Source of the DNA: Arthrobacter sp. Soc17.1.1.1
GTDB taxonomy: Bacteria > Actinomycetota > Actinomycetes > Actinomycetales > Micrococcaceae
NCBI RefSeq assembly: GCF_036867195.1
Contig: NZ_JBAJII010000001.1
Coordinates: 3,410,001-3,474,000 of the forward strand
DNA length: 64,000 nt
Reading direction: 5' to 3'
Below are positions 32,923-41,010 of this stretch, piece by piece (the stretch's first letter is position 1; the number at the start of each line of letters is the position of its first letter). Below the pieces are notes generated by a model. The model did not search any database, was not told where the DNA came from, and saw only the letters and a list, made by a program, of their open reading frames with translations. Made by a program: the position numbers and the translations under genes.

Positions 32923-32960
32923 AGGACAGCCCCGGACTCGCAGGAGTCCGGGGCTGTCCT
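32923..32960. terminator. strong bidirectional terminator
   Basis: A perfect 17-bp stem (32923-32939 with 32944-32960) around GCAG, followed by TTCTG. It lies between convergent genes, 29 bases after the plus-strand stop and 31 bases from the minus-strand stop. Confidence 0.9.
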
Positions 32961-32991
32961 TCTGTCGGGCGCCGCCTGTCGGCGCTGCGAC

Positions 32992-33909
32992 TCAGGGCGA
33001 GGGCATCCCGCCGTTGACGTTGAGCGTCTCGCCGAGCACGTAGCTCGATTCCGGGGACGCCAGGAACACGTAGGCGGGAGCCAACTCGGTGGGCTGGCCG
33101 GCGCGGCCCAGCGGGGTGTCCTTGCCGAACTCCGGCAGGTCCTCGGCGGGCTGGCCGCCCGAGGGCTGCAGCGGGGTCCAGATGGGCCCCGGCGCCACGG
33201 CGTTGACGCGGATCCCCTTGGGCGCGAGCTGCTGCGCGAGGCCCTTGGTGAAGTTGTTGATCGCGGCCTTGGTGCTCGCGTAGTCCACGAGGGTGGGCGA
33301 CGGCTGGTACGCCTGGATGGACGTGGTGTTGATGACGGCCGAGCCGGGCTGCAGGTGCTTGAGCGCCTCCTTCGTCACGCGGAAGAACGAGTAGATGTTC
33401 GTCTTGTACGTGTGGTCCAGCTGCTCGTCGGTCAGTTCCTCGAGCGACTCGACGGCCACCTGCTTGCCCGCATTGTTGACGAGGATGTCGAGCCCACCGA
33501 GCCCGTCCACCGCCTGCTGCACCAGAGAGGTGCAGTACTCAGAGTCCTTCAGGTCACCCGGGATGCAGACGGCCGTGCGACCCTCCGCCTCGATGATGCC
33601 CTTGACGACCTGGGCGTCCTCCTCCTCCTCGGGGAGGTAGGAGATGGCGACGTCGGCGCCCTCCCGCGCGTAGGCGATGGCGACGGCCGCACCGATGCCG
33701 GAATCCGCACCGGTGACGAGCGCCTTCCGCCCCTGCAGCCGGCCTGTTCCGCGGTAGGAGGTCTCCCCCCGATCCGCCTGGACCTCCATGGCGGATTCGA
33801 GCCCGGGCTCCTTCATCTGCTCGGGGGGTGGGGTGATGCTCTCGAAACGCGTCACCGGGTTCTGGAAGGTGTACTGGTCGGTCGATCCTGTTGCGCTCTC
33901 GGAGGTCAT
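32992..33909 (-). CDS. SDR-family oxidoreductase (general-stress YdaD/YhxC-like)
   Basis: A 305-residue classical short-chain dehydrogenase with a 60-residue N-terminal extension (TFQNPVTRFESITPPPEQ) typical of the YdaD/YhxC general-stress group. Cofactor loop TGADSGIGAAVAIAYAREGA (about 65-84), N-A-G in LVNNAGKQ and the catalytic triad Ser in NTTSIQAY, Tyr and Lys in YASTKAA. The C-terminus YVLGETLNVNGGMP is standard. It probably reduces or oxidises a small carbonyl or sugar compound with NAD(P)H; substrate unknown. GGGAGAA lies upstream of ATG 33909. The third TAAG-N4-CTTA element is 88 bases upstream. Confidence 0.87.
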   Translation of the reverse strand: MTSESATGSTDQYTFQNPVTRFESITPPPEQMKEPGLESAMEVQADRGETSYRGTGRLQGRKALVTGADSGIGAAVAIAYAREGADVAISYLPEEEEDAQVVKGIIEAEGRTAVCIPGDLKDSEYCTSLVQQAVDGLGGLDILVNNAGKQVAVESLEELTDEQLDHTYKTNIYSFFRVTKEALKHLQPGSAVINTTSIQAYQPSPTLVDYASTKAAINNFTKGLAQQLAPKGIRVNAVAPGPIWTPLQPSGGQPAEDLPEFGKDTPLGRAGQPTELAPAYVFLASPESSYVLGETLNVNGGMPSP

Positions 33910-33997
33910 GCGTGTTCTCCCTGTACAGAGGGTGTGTCCGCTGCGGCTGGCAGCCTCATCGGGCACACGGATGGATGATCGGCGGCGCCGGTAAAGC

Positions 33998-34009
33998 TAA
34001 GCCTACTTA
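33998..34009. promoter_or_regulatory. TAAG-N4-CTTA element, copy 3
   Basis: TAAGCCTACTTA on the plus strand (TAAGTAGGCTTAG read towards the SDR gene), eight-base dyad around CCTA, 88 bases before the SDR start at 33909. Confidence 0.55.
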
Positions 34010-34117
34010 TCACCTGGGGTACGCGAAAGCCCGGCCGATCCGCGGGGATGGATCGGGAAAGGGTGGCGTGGCACGGCGAAGCCCGCTAGGGGCAGCGGCG
34101 GAGGCGGCCCGGGTTGG

Positions 34118-34216
34118 TCAGAAGACGACGGAGAAGAACCCGGCGCCGACGGAGAGGACCATCGCGACGATCAGGAGCCAGATGATCGGGGTACGGAGCT
34201 TGCGTATGGAGTCCAT
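34118..34216 (-). CDS. 32-residue small membrane protein
   Basis: A short gene whose product is almost entirely one membrane helix: a basic start MDSIRKLRTP, then IIWLLIVAMVLSVGAGFFS. TAGACT stands nine bases before the ATG, so its transcript would carry at most a few leader bases. Position between two unrelated transcription units and clean codon use suggest a real small protein. It might interact with a membrane complex, but nothing in the sequence shows which. Confidence 0.6.
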   Translation of the reverse strand: MDSIRKLRTPIIWLLIVAMVLSVGAGFFSVVF

Positions 34217-34297
34217 GGTGCGCCCAGTCTAGTGGCCGGACGGCAGGAGCGGACCGGACCAGGATCGGCGCCCGGGACCTGCAGGCGAGAGCCCTTA

Positions 34298-34312
34298 TGT
34301 TGACTGTCAACA
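34298..34312. promoter_or_regulatory. candidate GntR operator 1 (perfect 7-1-7 palindrome)
   Basis: TGTTGACTGTCAACA, exact seven-base arms around one base, 56 bases before the first gene of the transketolase island. It fits TGTYRAC-N-GTYRACA shared with sites at 36071 and 36122. Confidence 0.7.
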
Positions 34313-34367
34313 CTGACATGCGTAGTGTGCCTCACGTCACGTCCCGACTCCCTGAGGATCAACGCCG

Positions 34368-35207
34368 ATGTTCCATCCCCGAGTGGTGTGCTCGTCCATC
34401 AGCTTCCGGCACCAGGATCTGCCGACCGCGCTCGGAACCATGCAGGGACTGGGTTTCACCGAGCTCGATCTCGGCGCCCTTCCCGGGGTGTGTGACCACG
34501 TGCCCTTCGTCCTCGACAGTCGGGCCGTCGGCGAGGTCAGTCGCACGATCCTGCGCTCGGGCATGGAGGTGCGGTCGGTCAACGGCGACATCGGGGACCT
34601 CAACTCCCCGCTGACATCCACCGAGCAGGCGGCCAGAAGCAGGCATCTCGACATGCTCCTCGACCTGGCCTCCGAGGTCGGGGCAGCAGCGCTCGTCCTC
34701 CCCTGTGGCGCCCAGTCGCACGATCCTCTGGTGTCGTTCGATGCGGACCTGGACCTGGTCGTCGCTGCCCTGAGCGAGGCAGCCGACCGCGCAGAAGCGA
34801 CAGGCGTCGAGATCTGGGTCGAGGCGCCGCACTTCTTCCGCCTCTGCTGGGACATCGATCGCGCCCGGCGACTGCTGGATGCGGTACCGGAGGAGTCCGT
34901 CGGCCTTGTCATGGATTTCAGTCACATCGTCGCCTCCGGCGGGGATCCCGTGGACTTCGTGGGGCTCTTCGGCGACCGCATCCGCCACGTCCACCTTCGG
35001 GACGCCGTCGCCGGCAACATCAACCTGAGTATCGGCAACGGACAGGCGGACTTCGCCGCGGGCCTTCGAGCCCTCACCGACGCCGGGTATCAGGGGCGCT
35101 TCGCCCTGGAACTCGAGACCCGCGACGTGAGCGATGACCAGCGCCCCCAGGTGACGGCAGCGGCAGCCGCGTACATCTCACAACTCATCGGCACCCGTGC
35201 GGCCTAG
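34368..35207 (+). CDS. sugar phosphate isomerase/epimerase-like TIM-barrel protein
   Basis: A 279-residue protein of the xylose-isomerase-like (AP-endonuclease family 2) TIM-barrel superfamily, first gene of the island. The metal-binding residues are in place: E152 (IWVEAPHFF), D183 and H186 (VMDFSHIV), H209 (HVHLRDA) and E248 (ALELETR). Relatives include IolE/IolI-type inosose enzymes, hydroxypyruvate isomerase and 3-dehydroshikimate dehydratases, so isomerisation, epimerisation or dehydration of a polyhydroxy ketone is expected. No clear ribosome-binding site is seen before ATG 34368 beyond GAGGATCAACG. A perfect GntR-type operator lies upstream. Confidence 0.8.
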   Translation: MFHPRVVCSSISFRHQDLPTALGTMQGLGFTELDLGALPGVCDHVPFVLDSRAVGEVSRTILRSGMEVRSVNGDIGDLNSPLTSTEQAARSRHLDMLLDLASEVGAAALVLPCGAQSHDPLVSFDADLDLVVAALSEAADRAEATGVEIWVEAPHFFRLCWDIDRARRLLDAVPEESVGLVMDFSHIVASGGDPVDFVGLFGDRIRHVHLRDAVAGNINLSIGNGQADFAAGLRALTDAGYQGRFALELETRDVSDDQRPQVTAAAAAYISQLIGTRAA

Positions 35208-35282
35208 CCGCCGCTGCCACCCGCACTCCGCCCACCTCACCCCACCAGATCCAGAACCCGCCTCAACGAGCACAGGAGCATC

Positions 35283-36056
35283 ATGACCAGCATCCAACGA
35301 ACCGCCGTCATCACCGGAGCCACCTCCCCCCGCGGGATCGGCATCACCACAGCACGCCGTTATGCCAGGGACGGGTGGGCTGTCGTCGTCCTGGACCTGA
35401 ACGGCGAGACCTCGGCGAAGGTGGCGGCCGAGATCAGCAACGAGTTCGGCGTCCCCGGCTTCGGCTACGAGGTCGACGTCACCCGTGAAGCCTCCGTCGC
35501 AGCTGCACACGACGCAGTCGCGGCCGAGGTCGCCGCAGGCACCCTGCCTCCCGTCGGAGCACTCGCCAACATCGCCGGTATCACCTCCCCCGTGCCATTC
35601 CTGGAGACCACCCTGGAGCTGTGGAACAAGGTCATGGCGGTCAACGCCACCGGCACCTATCTGGTGACGAAGGCCTTCCTGCCGGCCATGCTCGCGAGCA
35701 AGTGGGGCCGCATCGTCAACATGTCCTCCGTCTCCGCGCAGCGCGGCGGCGGCGTCTTCGGCAAGGTCCCCTACTCCGCAGCGAAAGCGGCGATCCTGGG
35801 ATTCACTAAGGCACTGGCCCGGGAACTCGCGGACAGCGGCGTCACCGTCAATGCCGTGACCCCCGGCGCCGTCGACACCAACATCCGGGTCGGCAGCACC
35901 CCGGAGCAGGAAGCGGCGCTGGCCAGGGACATCCCCCTCGGCCGCACCGCGACGACGGACGAGATCGCAGGAGTCATCGCCTTCCTGTCCTCCGACGACG
36001 CCTCCTACCTCACCGGGACCACGGTCGACATCAACGGTGGAAGCCACATCCACTAG
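35283..36056 (+). CDS. SDR-family oxidoreductase of the transketolase island
   Basis: A 257-residue classical SDR. Cofactor loop TGATSPRGIGITTARRYA (about 11-28), acidic D in VVVLDLNGE suggesting NAD(H) preference, NIAGIT at about 94-99 and catalytic Ser-Tyr-Lys in MSSVSAQRGGG and YSAAKAAILGF (Tyr161, Lys165 approximately). C-terminus YLTGTTVDINGG. It probably oxidises a hydroxyl of the island's substrate to a ketone. AGGAG precedes the ATG by six bases. It follows the TIM-barrel gene by 75 bases and precedes the transporter, between which two further operator-like sites lie. Confidence 0.85.
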   Translation: MTSIQRTAVITGATSPRGIGITTARRYARDGWAVVVLDLNGETSAKVAAEISNEFGVPGFGYEVDVTREASVAAAHDAVAAEVAAGTLPPVGALANIAGITSPVPFLETTLELWNKVMAVNATGTYLVTKAFLPAMLASKWGRIVNMSSVSAQRGGGVFGKVPYSAAKAAILGFTKALARELADSGVTVNAVTPGAVDTNIRVGSTPEQEAALARDIPLGRTATTDEIAGVIAFLSSDDASYLTGTTVDINGGSHIH

Positions 36057-36070
36057 ATCAACGCCTCTCC

Positions 36071-36085
36071 TGTCGACTGTTGACA
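36071..36085. promoter_or_regulatory. candidate GntR operator 2
   Basis: TGTCGACTGTTGACA, a 7-1-7 palindrome with one mismatched pair, in the gap between the SDR and transporter genes. TTGACA inside its right half could also be a -35 element. Confidence 0.6.
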
Positions 36086-36121
36086 ATAAATGTGCTCCCG
36101 GTCACACTTGTGAAAACGCAC

Positions 36122-36136
36122 TGTCAACAGTCAACA
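36122..36136. promoter_or_regulatory. candidate GntR operator 3
   Basis: TGTCAACAGTCAACA, fitting TGTYRAC-N-GTYRACA, 25 bases before the transporter start and 51 bases (centre to centre, about five helical turns) from site 2, a spacing that would suit looping or cooperative binding. Confidence 0.6.
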
Positions 36137-36160
36137 GAACCTCCCAGCAAAGGATGCACG

Positions 36161-37498
36161 ATGAGCAACGAAGCTCTGCAGATGCGAGGCCACGTCCACG
36201 GGACGAAGGATGCCCGCAAGGTAGCTGTCGGATCCGGGGTCGGGGCGGTGATCGAGACCTATGACTTCATCGGCTTCGGGACCGCCGCGGCTCTCTACTT
36301 CGGGCCGGCCTTCTTCCCCGGCGCGGATCCTGTCACGGCGACCCTGGCCTCGTTCGCCACCCTGGGCGTCGGTTTCGCGGCCCGCCCGCTGGGCGGCATC
36401 ATCGGCGGCCACCTCGGCGACAAGGTCGGCCGCAAGCCCGTCCTCGTCGCCTCACTGATCATCATGGGCCTGGCGACCTTCGCCATCGGCCTGCTTCCCA
36501 CCTACGCGACCGTGGGGATCCTCGCTCCCATCCTGCTGGTGGTCGTCCGCATCATCCAGGGACTGGCGTTCGGTGCCGAGTGGGGAGGCGCGATCCTGAT
36601 GAGCTACGAGCACGCCCCGTGGAAGTCCAAGGGCAAGTACACCGGCATCGTGCAGGCCGGGTTCCCCGTCGGACTTCTCCTGGCGAACCTCGTCTTCCTC
36701 GCCAGCGCCGACCTGATCGGCGACTGGGCCTGGCGCATACCGTTCCTGGCCAGCATCGTGCTCGTCGCCGTCGGCTTGATCATCCGGTCGAAGGTCCCCG
36801 AATCCCCGGTCTTCGAGGACGTGAAGGAACACGGCGACATCGTCAAGAACCCGATCGTGCAGGTGATCCGCCAGGACTGGCGCAGCATCCTCCGCGGGAT
36901 CTGCCTCCGCGTCGCCGAGACAGCCGGCTACGCCGTGGCCGTGACCTACATGATCTCCTACCTCAACACGACCGAGCTCGCGACCCGGACCGAGACCCTG
37001 ACGTCCCTCTGCGTCGCGTCGGGCATCGGCATCTTCGCCACGATGGCATGGGCCCGCCTGACGGATCGGGTGGGGCGGCGCCCCGTCTACATCTGGTCCT
37101 GCGCGTTCGCCGTCCTGTTCGGCATCCCCATGTTCCTGCTCGCCAATACGGGCCTGTTCATCTGCGTGATGATCACCATCGTCATCTCCTACGCCGTCTG
37201 CCAGAATTCGCTGGCCGGTGCACAGGGAGCCTGGTTCCCCGAGCTGTTCCAGGCGAAGACCCGGGCGTCCGGAGCGTCCCTGGCCTACCAGATCTCAGCC
37301 ATGGTCTCCGGGTTCACCCCCTTCATCACCACCCTGCTGTTCATCCAGCTCGGCTGGCTCGGCCCGGCCCTGCTGTTCTCCACCTACGCCCTCATCGGCC
37401 TCATCGCGGCAGTCATGACCCGCGAGACCTGGGGCCGCAGGGAACGCGAGCTCGCCGAAGAGGCCGGCAAGTCCGTCCCCCTGCCCCAGCACGTCTGA
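36161..37498 (+). CDS. MHS-family MFS metabolite/H+ symporter
   Basis: A 445-residue, 12-span major facilitator of the metabolite:H+ symporter family (relatives carry shikimate, alpha-ketoglutarate, proline/betaine and other organic acids). Signatures: GAVIETYDFIGFG (about 27-39) in TM1, LGGIIGGHLGDKVGRKPVLV (about 77-96, motif A), RIIQGLAFGAEWGGAILMSY (about 130-149) and PVGLLLANLVF. ATG 36161 follows AAAGGA at seven bases. It sits in the middle of the island and is probably the uptake system for its substrate, which makes an acidic substrate more likely than a neutral sugar. Confidence 0.87.
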   Translation: MSNEALQMRGHVHGTKDARKVAVGSGVGAVIETYDFIGFGTAAALYFGPAFFPGADPVTATLASFATLGVGFAARPLGGIIGGHLGDKVGRKPVLVASLIIMGLATFAIGLLPTYATVGILAPILLVVVRIIQGLAFGAEWGGAILMSYEHAPWKSKGKYTGIVQAGFPVGLLLANLVFLASADLIGDWAWRIPFLASIVLVAVGLIIRSKVPESPVFEDVKEHGDIVKNPIVQVIRQDWRSILRGICLRVAETAGYAVAVTYMISYLNTTELATRTETLTSLCVASGIGIFATMAWARLTDRVGRRPVYIWSCAFAVLFGIPMFLLANTGLFICVMITIVISYAVCQNSLAGAQGAWFPELFQAKTRASGASLAYQISAMVSGFTPFITTLLFIQLGWLGPALLFSTYALIGLIAAVMTRETWGRRERELAEEAGKSVPLPQHV

Positions 37499-37534
37499 GC
37501 CGACACCTTTCCCGGGAACCAGAAAGAGCACCCC

Positions 37535-38443
37535 ATGACTCTGATACCAACACACACCACCACCCAGGACCGCGGTACCCGACCGACTGATCTCGGCGCC
37601 CGGGTCACGAACGTCGAAGCGGCCGCCTACCGAGCCCGTCACTACGCCCTGAACATGGGCGAGGTGCAGGGACAGGGGTACGTCGGCCAGGCACTGGGTT
37701 CCGCGGACATGTTCGCGGCCGTCTACACCGACCAGCTCCGGCACCGGCCCGAAGACCCGCACTGGGATGACCGCGACCGGTTCCTGCTCTCCACCGGTCA
37801 CTACGCCATCGGGCACTATGCGGCCCTCGCACAAGCGGGCATCATCCCCGTCGACGAGCTGGACACGTACGGGTCGGACGACTCCCGGCTGCCGATGTCC
37901 GGCATGGCGTCCTACACCCCGGGCATGGAGATCTCCGGCGGATCGCTGGGCCACGGCCTCGGCGTGGCGGTGGGAATGGCCCTCGGGCTGCGACTGAGGG
38001 ACTCCGACTCCAGAATCTTCAACTTCCTCTCCGACGGTGAACTCGACGAGGGATCGACTTGGGAGGCAGCCATGGGCGCCCACCACCACCAGCTCGGAAA
38101 CCTCACCGCACTGGTCGACATGAATGCCCTCCAGGCCGACGGGGCGACCAGCACCGTACTGAGCATCGAACCGGCCGCCGACAAGTGGGCTTCCTTCGGC
38201 TGGTACACGCAGCGCGTGGACGGGAACGACGCCGCAGCCCTCCTGGAAGCGCTCGACAACATCGCCCGGAACGCCCGTGCGACCGGGCAGCCCTCCATCA
38301 TCCTGTGCGACACGAAGGTCGGTAAGGGCGTGCCCCTCCTCGAAGAACGCGAGAAGGCCCACTTCATGCGCATCGAGGAACACGAATGGCAGATCTGCCG
38401 CGAGCAGCTGACCGCCGGATACGAAGGGAAGACTGCCCGATGA
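37535..38443 (+). CDS. transketolase-like N-terminal subunit (TPP-binding)
   Basis: A 302-residue protein equal to the pyrophosphate-binding half of transketolase. The thiamine diphosphate motif S166-D-G-E...N197 (FLSDGELDEGSTWEAA to LVDMNALQ) is complete, and LLSTGHYAIGHYAAL and SGGSLGHGLGVAVGMALG carry the active-site His residues (H89, H140). Split transketolases of this size occur in pathways such as apulose-4-phosphate cleavage (AptA/AptB) and in sulfosugar transketolase routes; which applies here is unknown. It overlaps the next gene by ATGA, so the two subunits are made in equal amounts. Confidence 0.87.
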   Translation: MTLIPTHTTTQDRGTRPTDLGARVTNVEAAAYRARHYALNMGEVQGQGYVGQALGSADMFAAVYTDQLRHRPEDPHWDDRDRFLLSTGHYAIGHYAALAQAGIIPVDELDTYGSDDSRLPMSGMASYTPGMEISGGSLGHGLGVAVGMALGLRLRDSDSRIFNFLSDGELDEGSTWEAAMGAHHHQLGNLTALVDMNALQADGATSTVLSIEPAADKWASFGWYTQRVDGNDAAALLEALDNIARNARATGQPSIILCDTKVGKGVPLLEEREKAHFMRIEEHEWQICREQLTAGYEGKTAR

Positions 38444-39465
38444 GCACCAACACCACCACCGAGGCGCCCGATACGGCAACAGCCATGAAGCCGAAGCTGA
38501 AGACCTCGGCCATGATCGCGTCCTTCGCCGACCCGGGCCAGAAGACCGCGCCTGCACCCTTCGGCCACGCACTGGTCAGGGCAGCGGAACAGGATCCTCG
38601 CATCGTGGGCCTGACGGCAGATCTCGGCAAGTACACCGACATGCACATCTTCGCCAAGGCATTCCCGGAGCGGTTCTTCCAGATGGGGATGGCCGAGCAG
38701 CTCCTCTTCGGGGCGGCCGCCGGACTGGCCGAGACAGGACTGGTCCCGTTCGCCTCCACCTACGCGGTCTTCGCTGCCCGGCGCGCCTACGACTTCCTCT
38801 GCCTGGACATCGCCGAACCGAACCTGAACGTCAACATCGTCGGCGGGCTTCCCGGCCTGACGACGGGTTACGGACCGAGCCATCAGGCGACGGAGGACAT
38901 CGCCATCTTCCGCGGCATGCCCAACCTCACCATCGTGGACCCCTGCGACTCCCTCGACATCGAGCAGGCCGTACCCCAGCTCGCAGCATCGCCCGGACCG
39001 ACCTACCTCCGCCTGCTCCGAGGCAACGTCCCCACCGTCCTCGACGAATACGACTACACGTTCGAGCTCGGCAAGGCCAAGGAGCTCCGTCCGGGCCGGG
39101 ACGTCCTGTTCATCTCCAGTGGCCTCATGACCATGAGGGCGCTTCAGGCCGCCGAGGAACTCGCCGCACACAACGTCGACGTGGCAGTACTCCACTCCCC
39201 CACGATCAAGCCCTTCGACAACGAGACCGTGCTCCGGGAACTCGGTGCGGATCGGCTGGTCGTCACGCTGGAGAACCACACGGAGGTCGGGGGCCTGTTC
39301 GAGACCGTCGCCGGCGTGGCCGTCCGGCAGGGTGCCGCCCGCAGGATCGTGCCGATCGCGCTGCCCGACCTGTTCCTCGACGCCGGCGCACTGCCCACCC
39401 TGCATGAGAGGTACGGGCTCTCCCGCAACCGCATCGTGCAGAAGGTCCTCGGCGAACTGTCCTAG
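38440..39465 (+). CDS. transketolase-like C-terminal subunit (pyrimidine-binding)
   Basis: A 341-residue partner subunit. The pyrimidine-binding domain contains the essential Glu86 in QMGMAEQLLFGAAAG, GLTADLGKYTDMHIF, and FASTYAVFAARRAYDFL. The C-terminal transketolase domain follows from about residue 215 (RPGRDVLFISSGLMTM, then ENHTEVGGLFETVAG). Together with the preceding gene it rebuilds a complete transketolase that moves a two-carbon ketol unit. The start ATG lies within the ATGA overlap with the upstream stop codon. Confidence 0.87.
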   Translation: MSTNTTTEAPDTATAMKPKLKTSAMIASFADPGQKTAPAPFGHALVRAAEQDPRIVGLTADLGKYTDMHIFAKAFPERFFQMGMAEQLLFGAAAGLAETGLVPFASTYAVFAARRAYDFLCLDIAEPNLNVNIVGGLPGLTTGYGPSHQATEDIAIFRGMPNLTIVDPCDSLDIEQAVPQLAASPGPTYLRLLRGNVPTVLDEYDYTFELGKAKELRPGRDVLFISSGLMTMRALQAAEELAAHNVDVAVLHSPTIKPFDNETVLRELGADRLVVTLENHTEVGGLFETVAGVAVRQGAARRIVPIALPDLFLDAGALPTLHERYGLSRNRIVQKVLGELS

Positions 39466-39535
39466 GTCTGCGGGGGTCCAGCCATCGTGGGACCGGGCAT
39501 GCCTCCCCGAAGGATCGGTCGATCCGTAAGATCGA

Positions 39536-39557
39536 TGTCGACGAGTGAATGTCGACA
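39536..39557. promoter_or_regulatory. GntR half-site repeats upstream of the regulator gene
   Basis: TGTCGAC (39536-39542) and TGTCGACA (39550-39557) are direct copies spaced 14 bases apart, 26-47 bases before the regulator start. They match the half-site of the palindromes at 34298 and 36071, consistent with autoregulation. Confidence 0.5.
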
Positions 39558-39582
39558 ATCACCAGCGGCGAAGGATTTCTCA

Positions 39583-40266
39583 ATGACGGCAGCACCAGCA
39601 TCGCTTCTCGGAGGGCTGGAGAAGAACAACCTCCGTCAGTTGGCGTTGACGGCCCTCCGGCGGGCCATCACCACCGGTGAGCTCGCTCCTGGCACGCACC
39701 TGGTGGAGACGGAACTGTCGGAGAAGCTCCAGATCAGTCGGGGCACCCTGAGGGAGGCCATGCGACAACTGCAACAGGAGGGCCTCATCTCGCCCGGCGC
39801 CCGGGGGCGGCTCGCCGTACGGCACCTGGACGCTGCCGATGTCCACGACATCTTCCAGGTGCGGGCCGCGCTGGAGGGTCTCGCGGCACGGATGCTGTCC
39901 GAGCAGGACGACCGGGACGCCGTCGTGCGGGACCTGGAGGATGGGATCCGGCACATGGAGGAGTCGGCTGGAGGCGACCTGGACGAGCGAATCGAGGCGG
40001 ACCTGGGCTTCCATCAGCTGCTCTGTTCGCTCACCGGCAACAAGACCCTCCTGCACTCCTGGAAGTCCCTCGAGGGCTCCATCCGCATGAGCGTGATGTA
40101 CGCCGGAGTCGGTCAGGCACTGAGCAACATGAGCGCACATCGTCACTCGAGCATCGTGGCGGCCATCAAGACCGGGGATGCCCTCGGCGCGACCCGCGCC
40201 GTCGAGGACCATATGCGGGAAACAGCACAGATCCTCACCGGTCACGACGACGGCGACATGGCATGA
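39583..40266 (+). CDS. GntR-family regulator, FCD (FadR-type) subgroup
   Basis: A 227-residue repressor type. The winged helix spans about 15-80 with LSEKLQISRGTLREAMRQLQ (45-64) as helix-turn-helix. The FCD effector domain follows, with the usual metal ligands D140, H144, H188 and H210 present. FCD regulators usually sense organic or sugar acids. ATG 39583 has AAGGA nine bases upstream; longer in-frame starts have none. It closes the transketolase island, and its probable sites lie before the isomerase, the transporter and itself. The phosphatase gene overlaps its end by ATGA. Confidence 0.87.
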   Translation: MTAAPASLLGGLEKNNLRQLALTALRRAITTGELAPGTHLVETELSEKLQISRGTLREAMRQLQQEGLISPGARGRLAVRHLDAADVHDIFQVRAALEGLAARMLSEQDDRDAVVRDLEDGIRHMEESAGGDLDERIEADLGFHQLLCSLTGNKTLLHSWKSLEGSIRMSVMYAGVGQALSNMSAHRHSSIVAAIKTGDALGATRAVEDHMRETAQILTGHDDGDMA

Positions 40267-40919
40267 CGTTGCTGCTGATCCGTCACGGTCAGACCCCGAA
40301 CAATGTGGCCGGCTCGCTGGACACGGCGTTCCCAGGAGCCGGGCTGACCGCTCTCGGCGAGCGGCAGGCCCGAGCCGTGCCTGCCGCACTCGCGAACAGG
40401 ACGATCCCGAGGATCTATGCTTCGCCGCTCATCAGGACGCAGCGGACCGCCGAACCACTGGCTTCGACGCTTGGACTCGACACCTGCGTGGTCCCCGGGC
40501 TGGAGGAGATCAGCGCCGGCAGCCTGGAGATGCTGAGCGATCCCGCATCCGCGGACGCCTACGCGACCTGCCTGCTCGGGTGGATGGAGGGCGATCTGGA
40601 CCGGCGCATGCCCGGTGGCACGACCGGGCACGAATTCATGGAGCGGTACGACCACGCCGTCCGGCAGATCGTGCAGGACAGCACCCAGGAGGATTCGGTC
40701 GCAGTCTTCTCCCACGGAGCCGCGATCAGGGTCTACACCGCCGTGGCCACCGGCATGCCCCCGGCCCGTGCGAGGACCCTGACCATCGACAACACGGGCA
40801 TGAGCGTCCTGAGTGGCGGTCCGGGTCAGTGGCACCTCACATCGTGGCACCCGGAGCCCCTGGGAGGGACCGCCCTCGAAGGGATCGCCGCGAAGGATGT
40901 CACGGGGCAGCCCAGCTGA
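40263..40919 (+). CDS. histidine phosphatase family protein
   Basis: A 218-residue phosphoglycerate-mutase-like phosphatase. The catalytic R7-H8-G9 (LLIRHGQTPNN) receives the phosphate, with Arg in ASPLIRTQRTAEPL and the second His in VFSHGAAIRVY (about 149-159). It probably dephosphorylates a small sugar phosphate in the cytosol. The ATGA overlap with the GntR gene places it in the same mRNA, so in the island it may remove phosphate from the pathway's product or from a toxic side product; this is inferred from position. Confidence 0.82.
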   Translation: MTLLLIRHGQTPNNVAGSLDTAFPGAGLTALGERQARAVPAALANRTIPRIYASPLIRTQRTAEPLASTLGLDTCVVPGLEEISAGSLEMLSDPASADAYATCLLGWMEGDLDRRMPGGTTGHEFMERYDHAVRQIVQDSTQEDSVAVFSHGAAIRVYTAVATGMPPARARTLTIDNTGMSVLSGGPGQWHLTSWHPEPLGGTALEGIAAKDVTGQPS

Positions 40920-41010
40920 GTCCCCGTCGGCGCGAGCGCGCCGCGCCATCATCCACGATGCTGCCACGCATGACACGTGCCCGGTTGCCGACGCCGCGAG
41001 CGGTGTCCCG

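Noticed and set aside
36161..37498. Assignment of the island transporter plus TIM-barrel enzyme to shikimate/quinate breakdown
   Set aside because: MHS carriers and 3-dehydroshikimate dehydratase-type barrels would fit, but the split transketolase and phosphatase have no place in that route. Left as one of several options rather than a call.
40928..40943. CGGCGCG-AG-CGCGCCG stem as a terminator of the island
   Set aside because: The two-base loop is too tight and the stem has no T-run; random dyads of this kind are common at this GC content.
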